From Ashinkailepas kermadecensis (lineage: Eukaryota > Arthropoda > Thecostraca > Neolepadidae): a stretch of DNA of 64,000 bases. Of this stretch, positions 33,201-44,641 are shown in pieces (within the stretch, counting starts at the first letter, position 1; each line of letters starts with the position of its first letter). The position numbers and the translations under genes were made by a program. The DNA lies in NCBI GenBank assembly GCA_034440615.1, contig JAOTOM010005185.1, positions 1,004,001-1,068,000 on the forward strand. Reading direction: 5' to 3'. Below the pieces are notes generated by a model that saw nothing but the letters and a program-made list of their open reading frames with translations, was not told the DNA's origin and searched no databases.

Positions 33201-36200
33201 TCGATAATGCCGGCCGGTAGGGGACAACTGAGGTCCCTAGTGGGTGATTGACGGCTGTGGTAACTGGTGGGTGATGGGCGTCTATGGTCCTGGTGACTGG
33301 TTTGTGAACAGTATTCTCAAATTCCCACAGTTTGGTGGCAATTGACACATAACACAGCCTTTTCTTACGTCGCTTCCGATATCTTTTCGGTATCCTGATA
33401 CCAAACGACTTTTACCAACAACCATTATACGTCACGTGTTCAAACGCTAAAATGTCTCACTATTTATGATGAGAATGATAAATATCGCTAGGAAATGCAT
33501 CCAAAAATATCCCTCAGAATTCCACGCCAAATACTTCACTTGTGAAATATCGCCGTGGCACTTTCTTTTCACGTCGCAAACCAGCCTGAAAGCTGTTCCG
33601 GTGCCAAAGACTGCTATAGACCACAACAAAACCCTTTGCGCCATAACCGCATAATGCCAAGCAACTCCTATTAGCCAGCTGATTTTGTAAACAAACATAT
33701 TCCAGAATCTTTGAGCGATTGCCATCTAGCAAGAATAAAGTGCAACATAACATAACCAGTAGCAGTTGATGTGCCCCTAAGCCCAAGCAAGCAATCAATG
33801 AAAGTGCAACATAACCTAACTATGTGATGTGGAAAATGAACAGGATGGATGTGCTTTCGATATTTTGGAGCTAACTTCGATGAAAGAAAACTCGAATGAG
33901 GCGCAGAAGACCATGCATTGAAGCGGAATACAATTTTCTGTGATATTCCACATCAATTTCTTGCTATTTTACGTAGTAAAACTATGCATATAATAAAGTT
34001 TATTTGCATATACAATCCATGGCAGTGAACAGGAATACACTGGGCAAACACCTGGCATTGGATTCATCATATGAGTAATTATTTGACATAAAATTTTACA
34101 TATCAGCTAGACAAAACGAGAAATCCATGCACTTTAGCTTAAACCAAGTGGAATTGGGTTCTACTACTTTCGTTTTATATAGATCGGACTTAGATTTCAT
34201 TAAAAATAACCTCATTGCTGATAGTTCGGGGAGCACAACGGCACCTAACTGAATGGAAGTGGCTATGAAAATCCGCTATCTACAGGATACAAATTTGGCC
34301 CGACCAAGCATATCGAATTGTTCTGTATTGGTGTATGATAATTTTGCATAACTTGCAAGCTCTCATTCGGCGTTGCGCTCCGCGATCCTATCTCCTTTCT
34401 TGAGTGGAGGAGTGGACTCGAGCAAACTGAGGGGCGCCTATTCCTCTGAGATGGGCGCATTTGGCTCAGGAATCCGTTGAGTTAGTTAGTTATTAGGGCT
34501 TTAGGGCGCATCGACTACATCGGTCATGTATCGCCCATAACAGTAAGTTATTTACGCTTCGATATATTGCATATGCTAGTTAAACTTCGCAGAATACTGC
34601 TATTGCGTAATCATAGTAACAAACGGAACGTAAAAACGTCATGGCATAGTTAAACCGTTCACCTTGGTGCATATATTACAGAAAATGATACCTCGGCGAG
34701 GTAATCAAAAAGTGTCCCCGATTGGACAATATTCGAGTTGCGGTGGAGGTAAACTCGATGCTTCCCGGTCGGGAGCCACTTCTCCACGAGGGGAGTCGGC
34801 GCATGCCCTTCAGTGCCTCCCCCTGTATCTGCCCCTGGTGCAGTAAAGCCTTCGCAATGGAGCGTCACTTTCAGATGGGTGAGAAGCCGTTTTCTGATCG
34901 AGGGAGGGACAGGAGCTCGTCCCCGGTGCTCCCACTCTGCATCGACCAAAAAGCAATGAGTCTTGACGGCCATTCGGCCTTCCTATTTGAGAGTGGATGG
35001 AGAGGCGCAATGCCATGGTTTTTCCATGGAGGGAAACACAGTGGTAAAGGATGGGCCATGTTTTGATGATTAAGCAGCCGGAGGGTAAGGACATCACTTT
35101 TATGGATGGAGGGTGATTTTGACACTATCGCATGCAAATCGCATGGGGTGATACAAATCTCATCCTATTGTGTGGTGGGAGATGGAAAGGCAGATGCCCC
35201 ATGTGTGTCGTGCCTCTGCAGGTGTCGATTTGTATCTGAAGGGCTCCCCAACATTTGCATAACTTAGCATGGCATCCGATAGCCGGGTCTCATGAATGGT
35301 TTCGCCTCCTGGTCAAATCCAATGCTTCCCCAAATATTTTCCATGAACAGACACCCCTGCTCTTTGTATGACACACCTTCCACTTACACCGCTGGAAACA
35401 GCTGTTCATGGCAAAACACCAAGTGGTCAGTTCACGCCATTGCTTCTTAAGTCGGGATAATTTCTCCCTTTCTCTTCTTTGCCCTATTGGGTGAGGTTGC
35501 TGGATCTCGCCCGAAGTACCACTAAATTGAGTATGTGTAAAAAAAAATGGGGGTGCATTAGCTGATTATGTCGGGTATACGTCGCCAGCATCAACCCCAC
35601 GTTTCCAAATAATTGCTGCTTTGTCCCTCACGGCATTGGTGTAGCGATGCATACATGCTGTGGGGGCCATAGTACCCGGAAGGTTCAAGAAGACTCGTGG
35701 AATTTTCAGTTATAACATCAACGCTATGTTTTGCATGTAAAGATAGAACCTAACCTGAACCTGGGACCAACAGTGGCCCCGGGAGCAGTTCTAGCATTTT
35801 TTTCTTCTGAAATGGACTACCTACTGTGAGCGTCAAAATTCATAAAATTATTAAGCTGCAGTCGAGTAGTTAGATTAAACTGCAGTCGCCTTCTAAAGCT
35901 GCGGTAACTAACATTAGTCCAGCATCGCCTGGAGGGAGCCTGCATTCTTTTTTTAGACGACAATCGCGAAAAAGGTAAACATGGGCAGTTTAGTTTGCAA
36001 AAAAAGCCGCGAGAATCCCAAATGAGATGCCGAAATCGGTTCCAAAAGGGCACAGCAAAGATGGAGGGGGGGGGGGAGGTCACGCTCTTTGGCCATACTT
36101 TTGCTTTTGATCCGTACCGACGGACCCACTAAGCTGGTTGTTTTTTTTCCGTTTGTTTTTTAGCACTACTAATGGATTGCGCGATTCCCCTGAGAATCCA

Positions 36201-39200
36201 GAAAGGAATTCCAACCAAGCCGCCAAAAGTGGCCGATTTGCAGGCACAGATCTGAAGACTTCTCATTTCTTGACAGCCTCATGCACACTTTTTAACGACA
36301 TATGTACCTGGTAGGCTTAAAATGGAAATATTTTCTTACGATTATATCATATATGGTATAATCATGGGAAAGTGTATTGACCGTTCAAGGCGAAAGAGTT
36401 TCCACCTATCGGCAGACACCTTGCACCACTGAGTTTGAGGTAAAAATGTGACAAATCTGGCGCGCTACGAAACGCAATTTGGAAACAAGGATGCAGACAA
36501 GCCAGAGTGGCATGCATGGAAATAGCTAGCACTAAGGTTAGGATTGGTTAGGTTTGGAAGGTAGGTTTCGATCAACCAGCCCAAACCTGGAGCTGCTCTG
36601 CAAGAGAACACCTGTGATGAACTTGAAAAAGTACATACCTATATAACCTAACCCATGTTTATGGGGCTGGAGGCTCGTGTACTTTTGGTATTGCTAGTAC
36701 AACACCAACCAAAAGAGTCAAAGCAATGCAGCAGCAATATTTTGATTGCCCTCCTATGGTCACACAACACTGGTATCCACCATCGGAGTTTGTACGCGCT
36801 ATCAAGCTCCTTTTAAGGGAAGAGAAAGTGTGATCAGATATTTCAGATACACTTGTATTTTAATTCAGAAATGACATTTCAAGAACAATTTGCAAGGACA
36901 CGTTTCTTAAAATGTCTAAGATGATGTGACCACTCATTCCTGGCGCAAATGCATGCTTTTCAGTTGGTGAGGAAATTGATATAAAAAAGGGGAAGTGGGA
37001 GATGATATAATGAACAAACGGTACGATAGCTTTTTAAAGGCATTATTGTCCTTCATGGTAGTAGCAAGACAAGTTTTCCACATATTTACCTCCATGAGGT
37101 AGAAAAAGGGGTTATTATTGGTTAGGTTAGGCTAGGTCAGTTTCTAGTTTGGAAAACATTTTGATTGTCTATTGAAATTTCAAAAGATAATTAATTTCCT
37201 TCTCGAAAAACAGGTTCGGCTAGGTTATGTTACGTTTTTAAGTTGAACAATTGTGAAGATACATGGTTGAGTATTTTTCCTTAAACGCCTTAACACGCGC
37301 CCTGGAGGGCCTCTGAGAATTACGCGCACTGGAGGGGGGGCGGATTCCGCCCCCCCCCAAGATCTCGGCTCCTAGTAAAGCTGGAGGAACGAAATTCGCT
37401 GGGTGGATGGGCACGGTAGTGAACTCTATTGTGTATAATTTTCGTGACCTTAGGTCAATATCTTCAAGGTCAAATGAGGTCAGATTGGCAAAATTTTCCG
37501 GTTTTGCGTGGCTTGGCTTGTCATCGTTATGGATCGCTGTGATTGTGTTTAAATGCTCAAAAATGGGCATCAATGATGTTTTGGACATTACTAATGATGC
37601 AATGCAGATGCTAGACCCAACGTTTGACCTCAGGTCAGCTATATAGCACCACTTTATCAGGTCAGTTACCTGTTCCAGTTACCGGAACCGGCCGCCCGCC
37701 CGACTGCTCCGTCGGGCAGCTCGGAGCAATCGGCTTCGTGAAGAAGGGAGTGAAGTACATGAATAAAGTATGGAAACGCAATGAGAAACAGTACAAATGA
37801 CAACCAGTAGTGCATTTATGGCAACATTCCAGTTGATCAAGTTTGGTTCCATTAACCTGTCATGAACTTGACCTGACTTGACCTTGGTGACCTAACATGA
37901 CCTTGAAACTATACAGCATATCAATATGCATCAAACAAGTCGCTAGTGTTGCCTAGGACACTTCCCTTTTGTCAGTATACTGGAAACGCATCAGCGCCGA
38001 TTTTTGTGGTCTGGCGCTATAACAGTTTTTTACTTTAGCGGCCCCTAACTTGAAAAAATTTTCAGCAGATTTCCATTTTTCTTGCTTTAAACGACGCGCC
38101 GTTCATTTCTAAGCAGGTACACCGAAAATCGCGTATATCGACCGGTAAAATCTGCAGTTATTTGCGAAAAACCGGAGGGGTGGGCGGATTTCGCCCCCCA
38201 CCCCCTCCAGTGCGCGTGTTAAAGCACACATTTACCTTTTGAAAACTTAACTTAGCCTAACATTTGTCAGACATTTAAATAACTTCTTTTCAAACAATTC
38301 ACAAACATTTCTGAAATGTGAAAATAAAAAAGGAGTAACCAAGCCTGGCCTAATCTCCTTTGCTTTCTGGAGGAAAAACATGTGATGGATTTATCTTGTA
38401 TCTAAACTGAACTTCATTAATAACATATTTCAGACAACACCTGGATTGTTTTATTTAAATTGGTTGATTGGAATTTACGGGCACCTGTATATTTGGTGCC
38501 ATCAATTTAACACCAATAATTAAATGACTTAGCATTTGGTGTAACAAATCCATGAATGCAACGTGGTTAAATCAGATGTTCGCAACATCAATAGTTCCTC
38601 AAGGCTTCCACATTTGCATGATGATGCCAGGCATAGTTAGCAAGTCTGAGGTCATCAGGGGTCAGAACCTCATGGTTTTACGCCCTGCTAATGCTAATTT
38701 GTCATTTCCACATTAAATCTGTACAGAGTTTGCCAATCATAACAATCACACAACCCTTCACTTTCCTCGCCTGTTTGGGTACAGTAGCAGAGAAATGCAG
38801 TGCTTGCAGCTTTCTGAGAGGCCAGCCTTGCATGAGCACTGAACCCGGAATCTCTCACACTCCACCACAGCATGCAACTCATGGGGATTCTTCCGTAGGT
38901 GGCTGGATTTTATGAAGAGTGCCTCCACCATAATCTTGCCTGGTTCTTTCCCACTCGTGTATCAAGAAATGTGTCCGGCATCTAATACAGCTTCGCCCTC
39001 GATGACACAATGCTTTTTATCGCCGATATATTATGAGATTTGCACAATTGATACTTTCTCTATGGTAGAACCCATCTTTGCTACTCTGAAACAAACTCTG
39101 ACAGCATCACACTTACGCCACGCGTATTGCATATCTCAAACAAAGCCGCCATCTTTAAACTTTGCACTGCCACCTAGTGGTGGGTTGAACGGCGAATATA

Positions 39201-42200
39201 GCGGACGGAGAATCGCATTCTAAGCACAATCAATTGTCAAGCGTTTCTTGACTGCCAAGACACGTTTAATGGTCATGCCTTAATACATTTTTGTATTACG
39301 TTATTTCCGGTTAGCTTTCGCAGGCAACACTTGAAGGTCAAACATGCAACATTTATATGTTTATCAGGTTACATCATCAGAACGAAGCATGGCAGAATAC
39401 ATTTCCCTGAGATACTTTTTCAATTGAAGATGAGATTGATAACGTTCAATTGAAAGAACGAGCTAAAATTGCTGTCGTTCTCCACAAGATGAGACTGCTG
39501 GAGCTGCCACTAATGCCATGCAGTACAGCCATGTATCACAGGTGCCGTTCAGATCATTTTGTATGGTCATTTTGTTCTTGCTCAAGGACGGTTGTCGGAT
39601 GGCTTCATGGTGGCGTATTGACGGAATGCAGGAACCAGGCTGGGTAGGGCGAATCCTGAAAGCAGATTGGTAAATGTAGAACATGTTCTACCTGGTAGTA
39701 TGAGCCGCAGCAGCAGAGATTTCAGGAGGCCGAAGTGCCTATTTTAATAAAACTCAAAGCAGCAGAGTAGCCAGGGTTTCCATGCAGGAGGGGGAGAGTG
39801 TTAAACAACATATAGCAATAGCAAGGACCATTTGCAAAAATGCAGGAGATCGAACAAAGATCAGACGAAGCATACCACAGGCACCATAAACCACCACAAA
39901 GAGAGCATAGCACATAACAAATGCAAAATGAAACATACAACAATGACATGGGGCGCTGTATGACCAACGCAGTCGATGCGCCTCTAAACCCAAATAACCA
40001 ACCAACAACAATGACACGCTTCAGACCATGTGTATCGTGGACCATGGTACTACTCTGTAATCCGCATATTAATTCACATAAGAAAACATGCATTTTACTG
40101 CAAGGGTGAGGACCGACCTGTCTGAGCCTCTCTTGGCATTACCAAGAGGTGAAGTAGCACGATTTGTCTGTGACCATCACGTTTGGCTTGCTGACAGGAG
40201 ATCAGGGAATTTTTGTAGTTGAACAGCTTTGTGTTTGCCAGGCCATAGATGTACTGTGTCTGCGCTGTCTGGGGAAGCAACACCAAGCGATTGTTCAAGA
40301 TTACCCTAAAAATGTTTGTTTCCGGCGAACTTCCAGACATGGTCAGGAATTACTCAACCATGCCACGGTGTGTTGGGCAACCGTTTTCTGTGCAAAATGC
40401 ATGTACTTGATTGAGTAACCTCCCGAGTGCATGTTAGAGGATAGGGTCATGCAGGATGCAAGCAATTTTTCTTACCTATAGACAATGCATCCACAAATTG
40501 CTTGCCTATATTTTTCTTCATTCACACACGAAGATAGTTACTTTCTTGAATACAATTCAACAGCTGCAGTTGGGATTCAAAATTTCATGTGTCCCATAAT
40601 GTACATCAAAGTACCAGTATTTTACATCTTTCCTTCATTTTCCATCCATTTTTACTTTATTTACATTTTTACATCGGACACCTAACGCAAAATGAATTTC
40701 AGAACACTGACTGGTGACCAGGGTTGGATTTTCGGATTGGACGTTTCCTGTTGAGTGTAAAATTCGGCAAAACTACAAGAACAGAATGCAGTTTCAGTGT
40801 ATATTTACCATGACAGAAGATTAGTGGTCACGATAACTTGACATGCTTGTGCAAACCAAGGCCACACTGATGCAAACACAGATGCTAAATTACTGATTGC
40901 GGTAACAGGACGGGTGCATTTCATTTGTGGTGTATATATTTGTGCCGGCTACGTTTTCGGACAAATGCTGCTTTCCACCATTGGGGTCACTAGTGGACAA
41001 TGTTTGATTGGTCACTGGTGGCCACTGTGAGGATTTGGTCACTGGTGGCTAATGTGAGGCCTTGGTCAATAGTGGCTAATGTGAGGGTTTGGTCACTGGT
41101 CACCTAGTCTTTGGGTTATGTGAGGCTGTGTTCACTGGAGTGTCGATTTGTGTTATATGAGGCTGGTCACTTGGAAGCACTGTTTATTTATTTTGGAGGT
41201 TATTTGTGGTTATATGTGTATTTATGCATGGTTATGTGAAACTGTGGTCACAGGTGAGTAGTGCTCAGACAATGTAATGTATGTTTACTGATCAGTGGTG
41301 TTCAGGTGACATCAGCCTGTGTCCGCTGGACAGTAACACTCGTCTACTGTCGCTCGTCACGTACGGTCGTGGTTCTCAGGTGCCGCAAAGCCCACCAAGC
41401 CCGGCGATGCCACCAAGGCCCAGAAGCCCGTGGGCAAGGGTGTGCAAATATACGAGTGCACCTCCTGTCACATCACCCTCAACTCAAAGGCACAGCAGGA
41501 AGATGTAAGTGTCCCCTCTTCATCCCGGGGTCTCGCAGAGTATTGCTAACCGACCGCTAGTGCGAGCGTAGCTCGCACAGTCTCTGAGTCTTTTATTCTG
41601 AGTCTCTCTGTCTCTAGTCTCTGAGTTTTTATTCACAGTCTCTGAGTTCTTGGTAGAGAATGACCACCGTTACTGAGCTATACTTTAGCAGTGGTCAAGG
41701 TACGTATAGATGGCGCCCTGGGCATAATTGTGCAGCACGTGAGTGCCAACATGCGCTTTACCGAAGTCGTGGTGTTAATATGTTTCGGAAGTATCGGGCA
41801 TGTTCAGGTCGGTTTGTAGGTCATCACTTTCAGCTGTGCTGGAACCCTCACTTAGCAGGTTCCTACACCAACCTATGAGCTAGATCTGCTTGAAAAGCAC
41901 CTATTCGAGAAATGAGGTTATCCTGCTCAATTAATTTAAAACATAGCCCAATATGGAAAATGGACGTAGCGTCCAATTGTATTCGTTTTCTTCTAGCATA
42001 CAATATTACTGGTGAAGTTCTCGAGATAAGGAGTAGCCTAACTATTATAGATAAAAATACGAGAAAGTTTTCGGCTCTGTGCGCGACTTTTAGAGATATT
42101 CCAATATTTTGCATTTCGATGCCAAAGAACTCCGAATGGTTGAAATAACGGGATACACTTGTTGAAGCTATAACTACACTTCTGATAAAATAATCATATC

Positions 42201-44236
42201 TAGCGTGCATGCGTAGACTGACCTATACGCGGTAGCAGCGCATTGTGAACTATTCGTGTGTGACCCACTTGTCGCATACCGGTGTGTGCTGTGTTGTGAG
42301 TATGTGCCAGTTATGACAGGCCGGGTGCCATGCGAGCTCTCTTGCAGACGATAGTTCGCGTGGCGCAGGGCGCATCCCGGAGCTCCTCTCGCAACTAGGC
42401 GCATCAATTACAGTGTCCATCCAAAAATATGTTCTTAACCATGTGTCCATATGTTTTTGTTTTATAATTCTTACCTCTTATAGTTATACATTTATATTAT
42501 ATTACATTATATTACATATATATTCATTTATATTCATTTATACATTTATAGTTATAGTTATACAGGCAACTTTCTAGCTTTTATCGAATGGCATATCACT
42601 AGTCATGTGCGGCGTTGTTCAGTTATCACATTGCATCTTGCTAACTATGCGGGCTACTTTCTAGCCTTCATTCCCTCGCACTACGGTAGCCAGTATAAGA
42701 CTCCACTAAGGACGCTGGACGAGTGAAGGCAAGAGGCAGACTACGGGGTTGCAGTGCTGCAGGCACAAAATAGGACGTCGTGCTGTTGTGGACGGAACAC
42801 CGATGGGCTGATCGCAATTGACCCCTCTTGACAATCCGTGGAGATCACGTGTCGAGTCCCTACAGAGGACATGGATGTGGCAGGCCATGGCGTGCCGTGC
42901 AAACACCGCAAGTGGAGTCACACTTGTCCTTGTTTGAAGAAGGGATGGGCTCACTTATCTCGCGCTCGGCCGGACATCAGGTCGTCCTTCGCATGGCAGG
43001 AGGCGGATTTCCGTTCCCCTGGGATCTTAAACAATCTGCGGGACCCACATAAAATGGAGATACGGTCAGTTAGTCCATGACGACTCCGGAAGAACGCAAC
43101 CAGAATGTATTAATTTGTACAAAAAGTGACGTTCCTGCGGCCACTTACGACGTCACGGATGACGTCGCCTTTTACACCCTTCGGATCATTATTTGGGGCG
43201 ATTTTTAAAAGTAAAAATGCTATGGAATCAGGAAGAAAAGTTATGAAAAGGTAGATCACATCTAAAGATCTTTGAAATGGACTTCGCTATATATAAAAAC
43301 CCACGGTTTGGCCGAGCTGTAATTTTAGCCCAAAAAGGATAATTATGGTGAAAAATAACGTCATCAATAGAACATTATGACAAATTATAGATGTCAGTTT
43401 TGTAAGTTCTCTTCAGATGAGCAATCCCTGTCAGTTTCACCTAAATATCCATGGTGCCGCGGTAGCTCAGTTGGTAGAGCGTCGGACTCTTGATCGCAAG
43501 ATTGTGGGTTCGAATCTCGCAACCGACGTCATTTACCGAGTCCGCCCGCGACCAATCGGCGTGAGAGGTTGGCGACGATGTATAACCTAGCGGTTGAATG
43601 CGTCGTAAAAGAATCCAAGGTTCTTCTTCTAAATACCAATATTTGGAAATGCGTGACATCTTAAAGTTTTTGGAAGTGACCTACAGTTGGTCGGTGACCT
43701 TGAACTACCTGAATCAATTTTTAGCCAAATTTAAAATGTATACTTCTGGATGATGAAAGCAAGACTTGAAACGCAAGGGAAATGAGGGAACAGGAAGATG
43801 AAGATTTCAAAAGTACGACACTCGAACATGGTTCTTAAGGACGTTTGTTCGACTATACACAAGAGTAGCCTCTCAGACTCCACCCTCGCTCAAAATCATG
43901 TGCTCTCGTATCATATTAGCTGAATACACTCCGGTCCAGCCGTTGTGCTGCCTCGCCAGCCACATGCGGCACTACCGTACCGTCCCATCGCGTCTGACTT
44001 ATCTAGTCTGGCGTCCGGCCTTTGTTCAGTCCACGTCGTCGCGTTGCTGCTAACATATCCACCCCCTCCGAATGTTACAGCATATGAAGTCGAGGAAGCA
44101 CGCGGAGCGCGCCTCCGGCATGAGGACGGCCCGCAGCCGAGGCTTCGGACGGGGCTTCCGGCGCGGTCGCGGCAGAGGCTACAACCCAGTGGGCGGAAAT
44201 GACGCGCCGCGGTCAGGCATGTACCCGCAACATCAC

Positions 44237-44283
<47 letters not shown>

Positions 44284-44641
44284 CCAACAGGGCCAGCAGT
44301 TCCAGCAGAACCAGCAGAACCAGCAGTTCCAGCAGAACCAGGAGTTCCAGCAGAACCAGGAGTTCCAGCAGAACCAGGAGTTCCAGCAGAACCAGCAGAA
44401 CCAGCAGAACCAGCCTAACCAGCCCAACCAGCCCAGCGAGTTCAGCTATCCGAACCAGCAGTACCAGGAATACCAGCAGGAGGCGGCGAATCAGTACCAG
44501 CAGGAGCCGCTGCCTTTCCCGGCCGGCCAGGGCGGGCCCGTGTTCCGCGGCCGAGGCCAGGCGCGCTCCACGCCGTACGGCCAGCCGCCGCCGCTGCCTC
44601 CGAGCCAGCAGGCGGTCGGCACCTGGTCCACGCTCGGGTAG
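27207..44641 (+). CDS. U1/JAZ-type zinc-finger protein with RG patch and Q/N-rich tail, 6 exons
   Basis: Exons 27207-27281, 27664-27747, 29463-29604, 33067-33195, 41380-41504, 44081-44641; all GT/AG with matching phases; 371 aa from the first ATG. Three fingers follow C-x2-C-x12-H-x5-H: C28, C31, H44, H50; C82, C85, H98, H104; C170, C173, H186, H192. This spacing and the long linkers are those of U1-like/JAZ fingers (ZNF346, ZNF385), which bind double-stranded RNA. Residues 203-218 are RG-rich, and about 230-345 are mostly Q, N, E, P and Y, like prion-like tails of RNA-binding proteins. RNA binding is inferred. The first ATG follows directly on an acceptor, so there is a 5-prime exon upstream, which may be UTR or coding. 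The exact orthologue is not named. Confidence 0.88.
27664..27747 (+). CDS. Zinc-finger gene exon 2: finger 1
   Basis: 28 codons, phase 0 to 0, encoding the complete finger CDICDKELSGESSMQDHLKG followed by AKH. Acceptor CCACAG, donor GTACGT. Confidence 0.93.
27748..29032. other. Zinc-finger gene intron 2, first part
   Basis: No gene or exon seen. It contains one copy of the repeat shared with 16930 (28215-28275, inverted). Confidence 0.5.
29033..29313. mobile_element. Palindromic (foldback) element, about 280 bp hairpin
   Basis: Two arms of about 135 bp around the loop AAGATGTC (29168-29175). The inner 73 bp match with about nine differences, and outer parts match less well (TTTTGGATGGTCTCGGACTT against its complement near 29290). 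It lies 150 bp upstream of exon 3 and would form a long hairpin in the pre-mRNA. No terminal duplication is clear. Confidence 0.9.
29463..29604 (+). CDS. Zinc-finger gene exon 3: linker and most of finger 2
   Basis: 47 codons plus one base. A KEVIENLLKEGNDVPVVPG linker precedes CGTCDIVLNSYQQLELHLN. The last histidine of the finger is in the next exon. Acceptor TTTCAG, donor GTGGGT. Confidence 0.93.
29605..30856. other. Zinc-finger gene intron 3, first part
   Basis: AT-rich; nothing recognised. Confidence 0.5.
30861..31783 (+). mobile_element. Non-autonomous TTAA-flanked transposon, copy 1
   Basis: Starts TTAA|CACGCGCACTGGAGGG and ends CCCTCCAGGGCGCGTG|TTAA (TTAA at 30857-30860 and 31784-31787). 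923 bp with no transposase. A TTAA target duplication is typical of piggyBac and Kolobok families; which one is not determined. A nearly identical copy is inverted at 37294. Confidence 0.9.
31172..31206 (+). promoter_or_regulatory. Array of four AGGTCA half-sites (DR4-DR3-DR4)
   Basis: AGGTCA at 31172, 31182, 31191 and 31201, all in one orientation with 4-, 3- and 4-bp spacers. Direct AGGTCA repeats are binding sites of nuclear-receptor dimers. More half-sites lie at about 31440 and 31595-31630. Function is inferred only. Confidence 0.5.
31788..33066. other. Zinc-finger gene intron 3, last part
   Basis: No exon, RNA gene or classified repeat recognised. Confidence 0.45.
33067..33195 (+). CDS. 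Zinc-finger gene exon 4: last His of finger 2 and linker
   Basis: 129 bp, phase 1 to 1. It begins with the end of a Gly codon, then SRHKAQEQALKEK, supplying the final histidine of finger 2, then a T/D-rich linker. Acceptor TTTCAG, donor GTCAGT. Skipping it would keep the frame but remove that histidine. It lies between the two inverted TTAA elements. Confidence 0.92.
33758..33800 (+). mobile_element. Very short SINE-tail insertion (43 bp) with about 19-bp duplication
   Basis: Contains TTGATGTGCCCCTAAGCCCAAGCAAGCAATC, a truncated relative of the tail unit. AAAGTGCAACATAACATAAC (33737-33756) recurs as AAAGTGCAACATAACCTAAC (33801-33820). Confidence 0.7.
33821..37293. other. Zinc-finger gene intron 4, first part
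   Basis: No exon recognised. It holds a tail unit at 34485, a G-rich hAT-like end near 34780-34850, a G-run at 36065 and a near-palindrome at 36340-36363. Confidence 0.5.
34485..34548 (-). mobile_element. SINE-tail unit, minus orientation
   Basis: Reads GTTATGGGCGATACATGACC...GATGCGCCCTAAAGCCCTAATAACTAAC on the minus strand, so it starts at the same point as other units. No clear target duplication. Confidence 0.6.
37294..38218 (-). mobile_element. Non-autonomous TTAA-flanked transposon, copy 2 (inverted)
   Basis: TTAA at 37290-37293 and 38219-38222. The internal sequence is the reverse complement of 30861-31783 with few differences seen by eye. It lies in the intron after exon 4. Confidence 0.9.
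37869..37903 (-). promoter_or_regulatory. Array of four AGGTCA half-sites in copy 2
   Basis: TGACCT at 37869, 37879, 37888 and 37898: the same DR4-DR3-DR4 spacing as copy 1, so the array is intact in both copies. Confidence 0.5.
38223..41379. other. Zinc-finger gene intron 4, last part
   Basis: No exon recognised. 40980-41180 is an imperfect tandem of TTTGGTCACTGGTGGCTAAT. Confidence 0.5.
39949..40004 (+). mobile_element. Solitary SINE-tail unit (56 bp) with perfect 12-bp duplication
   Basis: TGGGGCGCTGTATGACCAAC...GTCGATGCGCCTCTAAACCC, then AAATAACCAACCA. ACAACAATGACA flanks it at 39937-39948 and 40005-40016. Confidence 0.85.
41380..41504 (+). CDS. Zinc-finger gene exon 5: K/P-rich linker and first part of finger 3
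   Basis: Two bases plus 41 codons: AAKPTKPGDATKAQKPVGKG, then ECTSCHITLNSKAQQED up to the base before the first His codon. Acceptor TCTCAG, donor GTAAGT. Confidence 0.93.
41505..43453. other. Zinc-finger gene intron 5, first part
   Basis: No exon recognised. It contains TCTCTGAGT repeats (41575-41655) and a TTATA/ATTCATTTATA tract (42470-42565). Confidence 0.5.
43454..43630 (+). mobile_element. tRNA-derived SINE, family 1, full length
   Basis: The head GGTAGCTCAGTTGGTAGAGC (A box) and GGTTCGAATCTC (B box) is close to a tRNA-Lys(CUU)-like sequence (anticodon-loop ACTCTTGATC). The acceptor stem does not pair, so it is not a tRNA gene. The core CGACCAATCGGCGTGAGAGG (43550-43569) is shared with family 2. 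The tail is GTCGTAAAAGAATCC plus TTCTTCTTC. Confidence 0.92.
44081..44641 (+). CDS. Zinc-finger gene last exon: end of finger 3, RG patch, Q/N-rich tail
   Basis: Begins HMKSRKH, completing finger 3, then RGFGRGFRRGRGRGY, a Q12-type tract and about 15 F/N-Q-Q-N repeats. It ends at TAG after WSTLG. CAG repeats (44237-44282) are pure enough to be length-variable. Acceptor TTACAG. Confidence 0.92.

Noticed and set aside
34790..34910. Zinc-finger-like peptide CPWCSKAFAMERHFQMGEKPF-type (written here only as its C-x2-C and GEKPF parts)
   Set aside because: Only eight residues separate the second Cys from His and there is no second His at the right spacing. The opposite strand reads as a GGGGGAGGCAC-rich hAT-like end, so coincidence is more likely.
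43454..43526. tRNA-Lys gene
   Set aside because: A and B boxes and anticodon-like loop are good, but the acceptor arms do not pair and a SINE body and tail follow.
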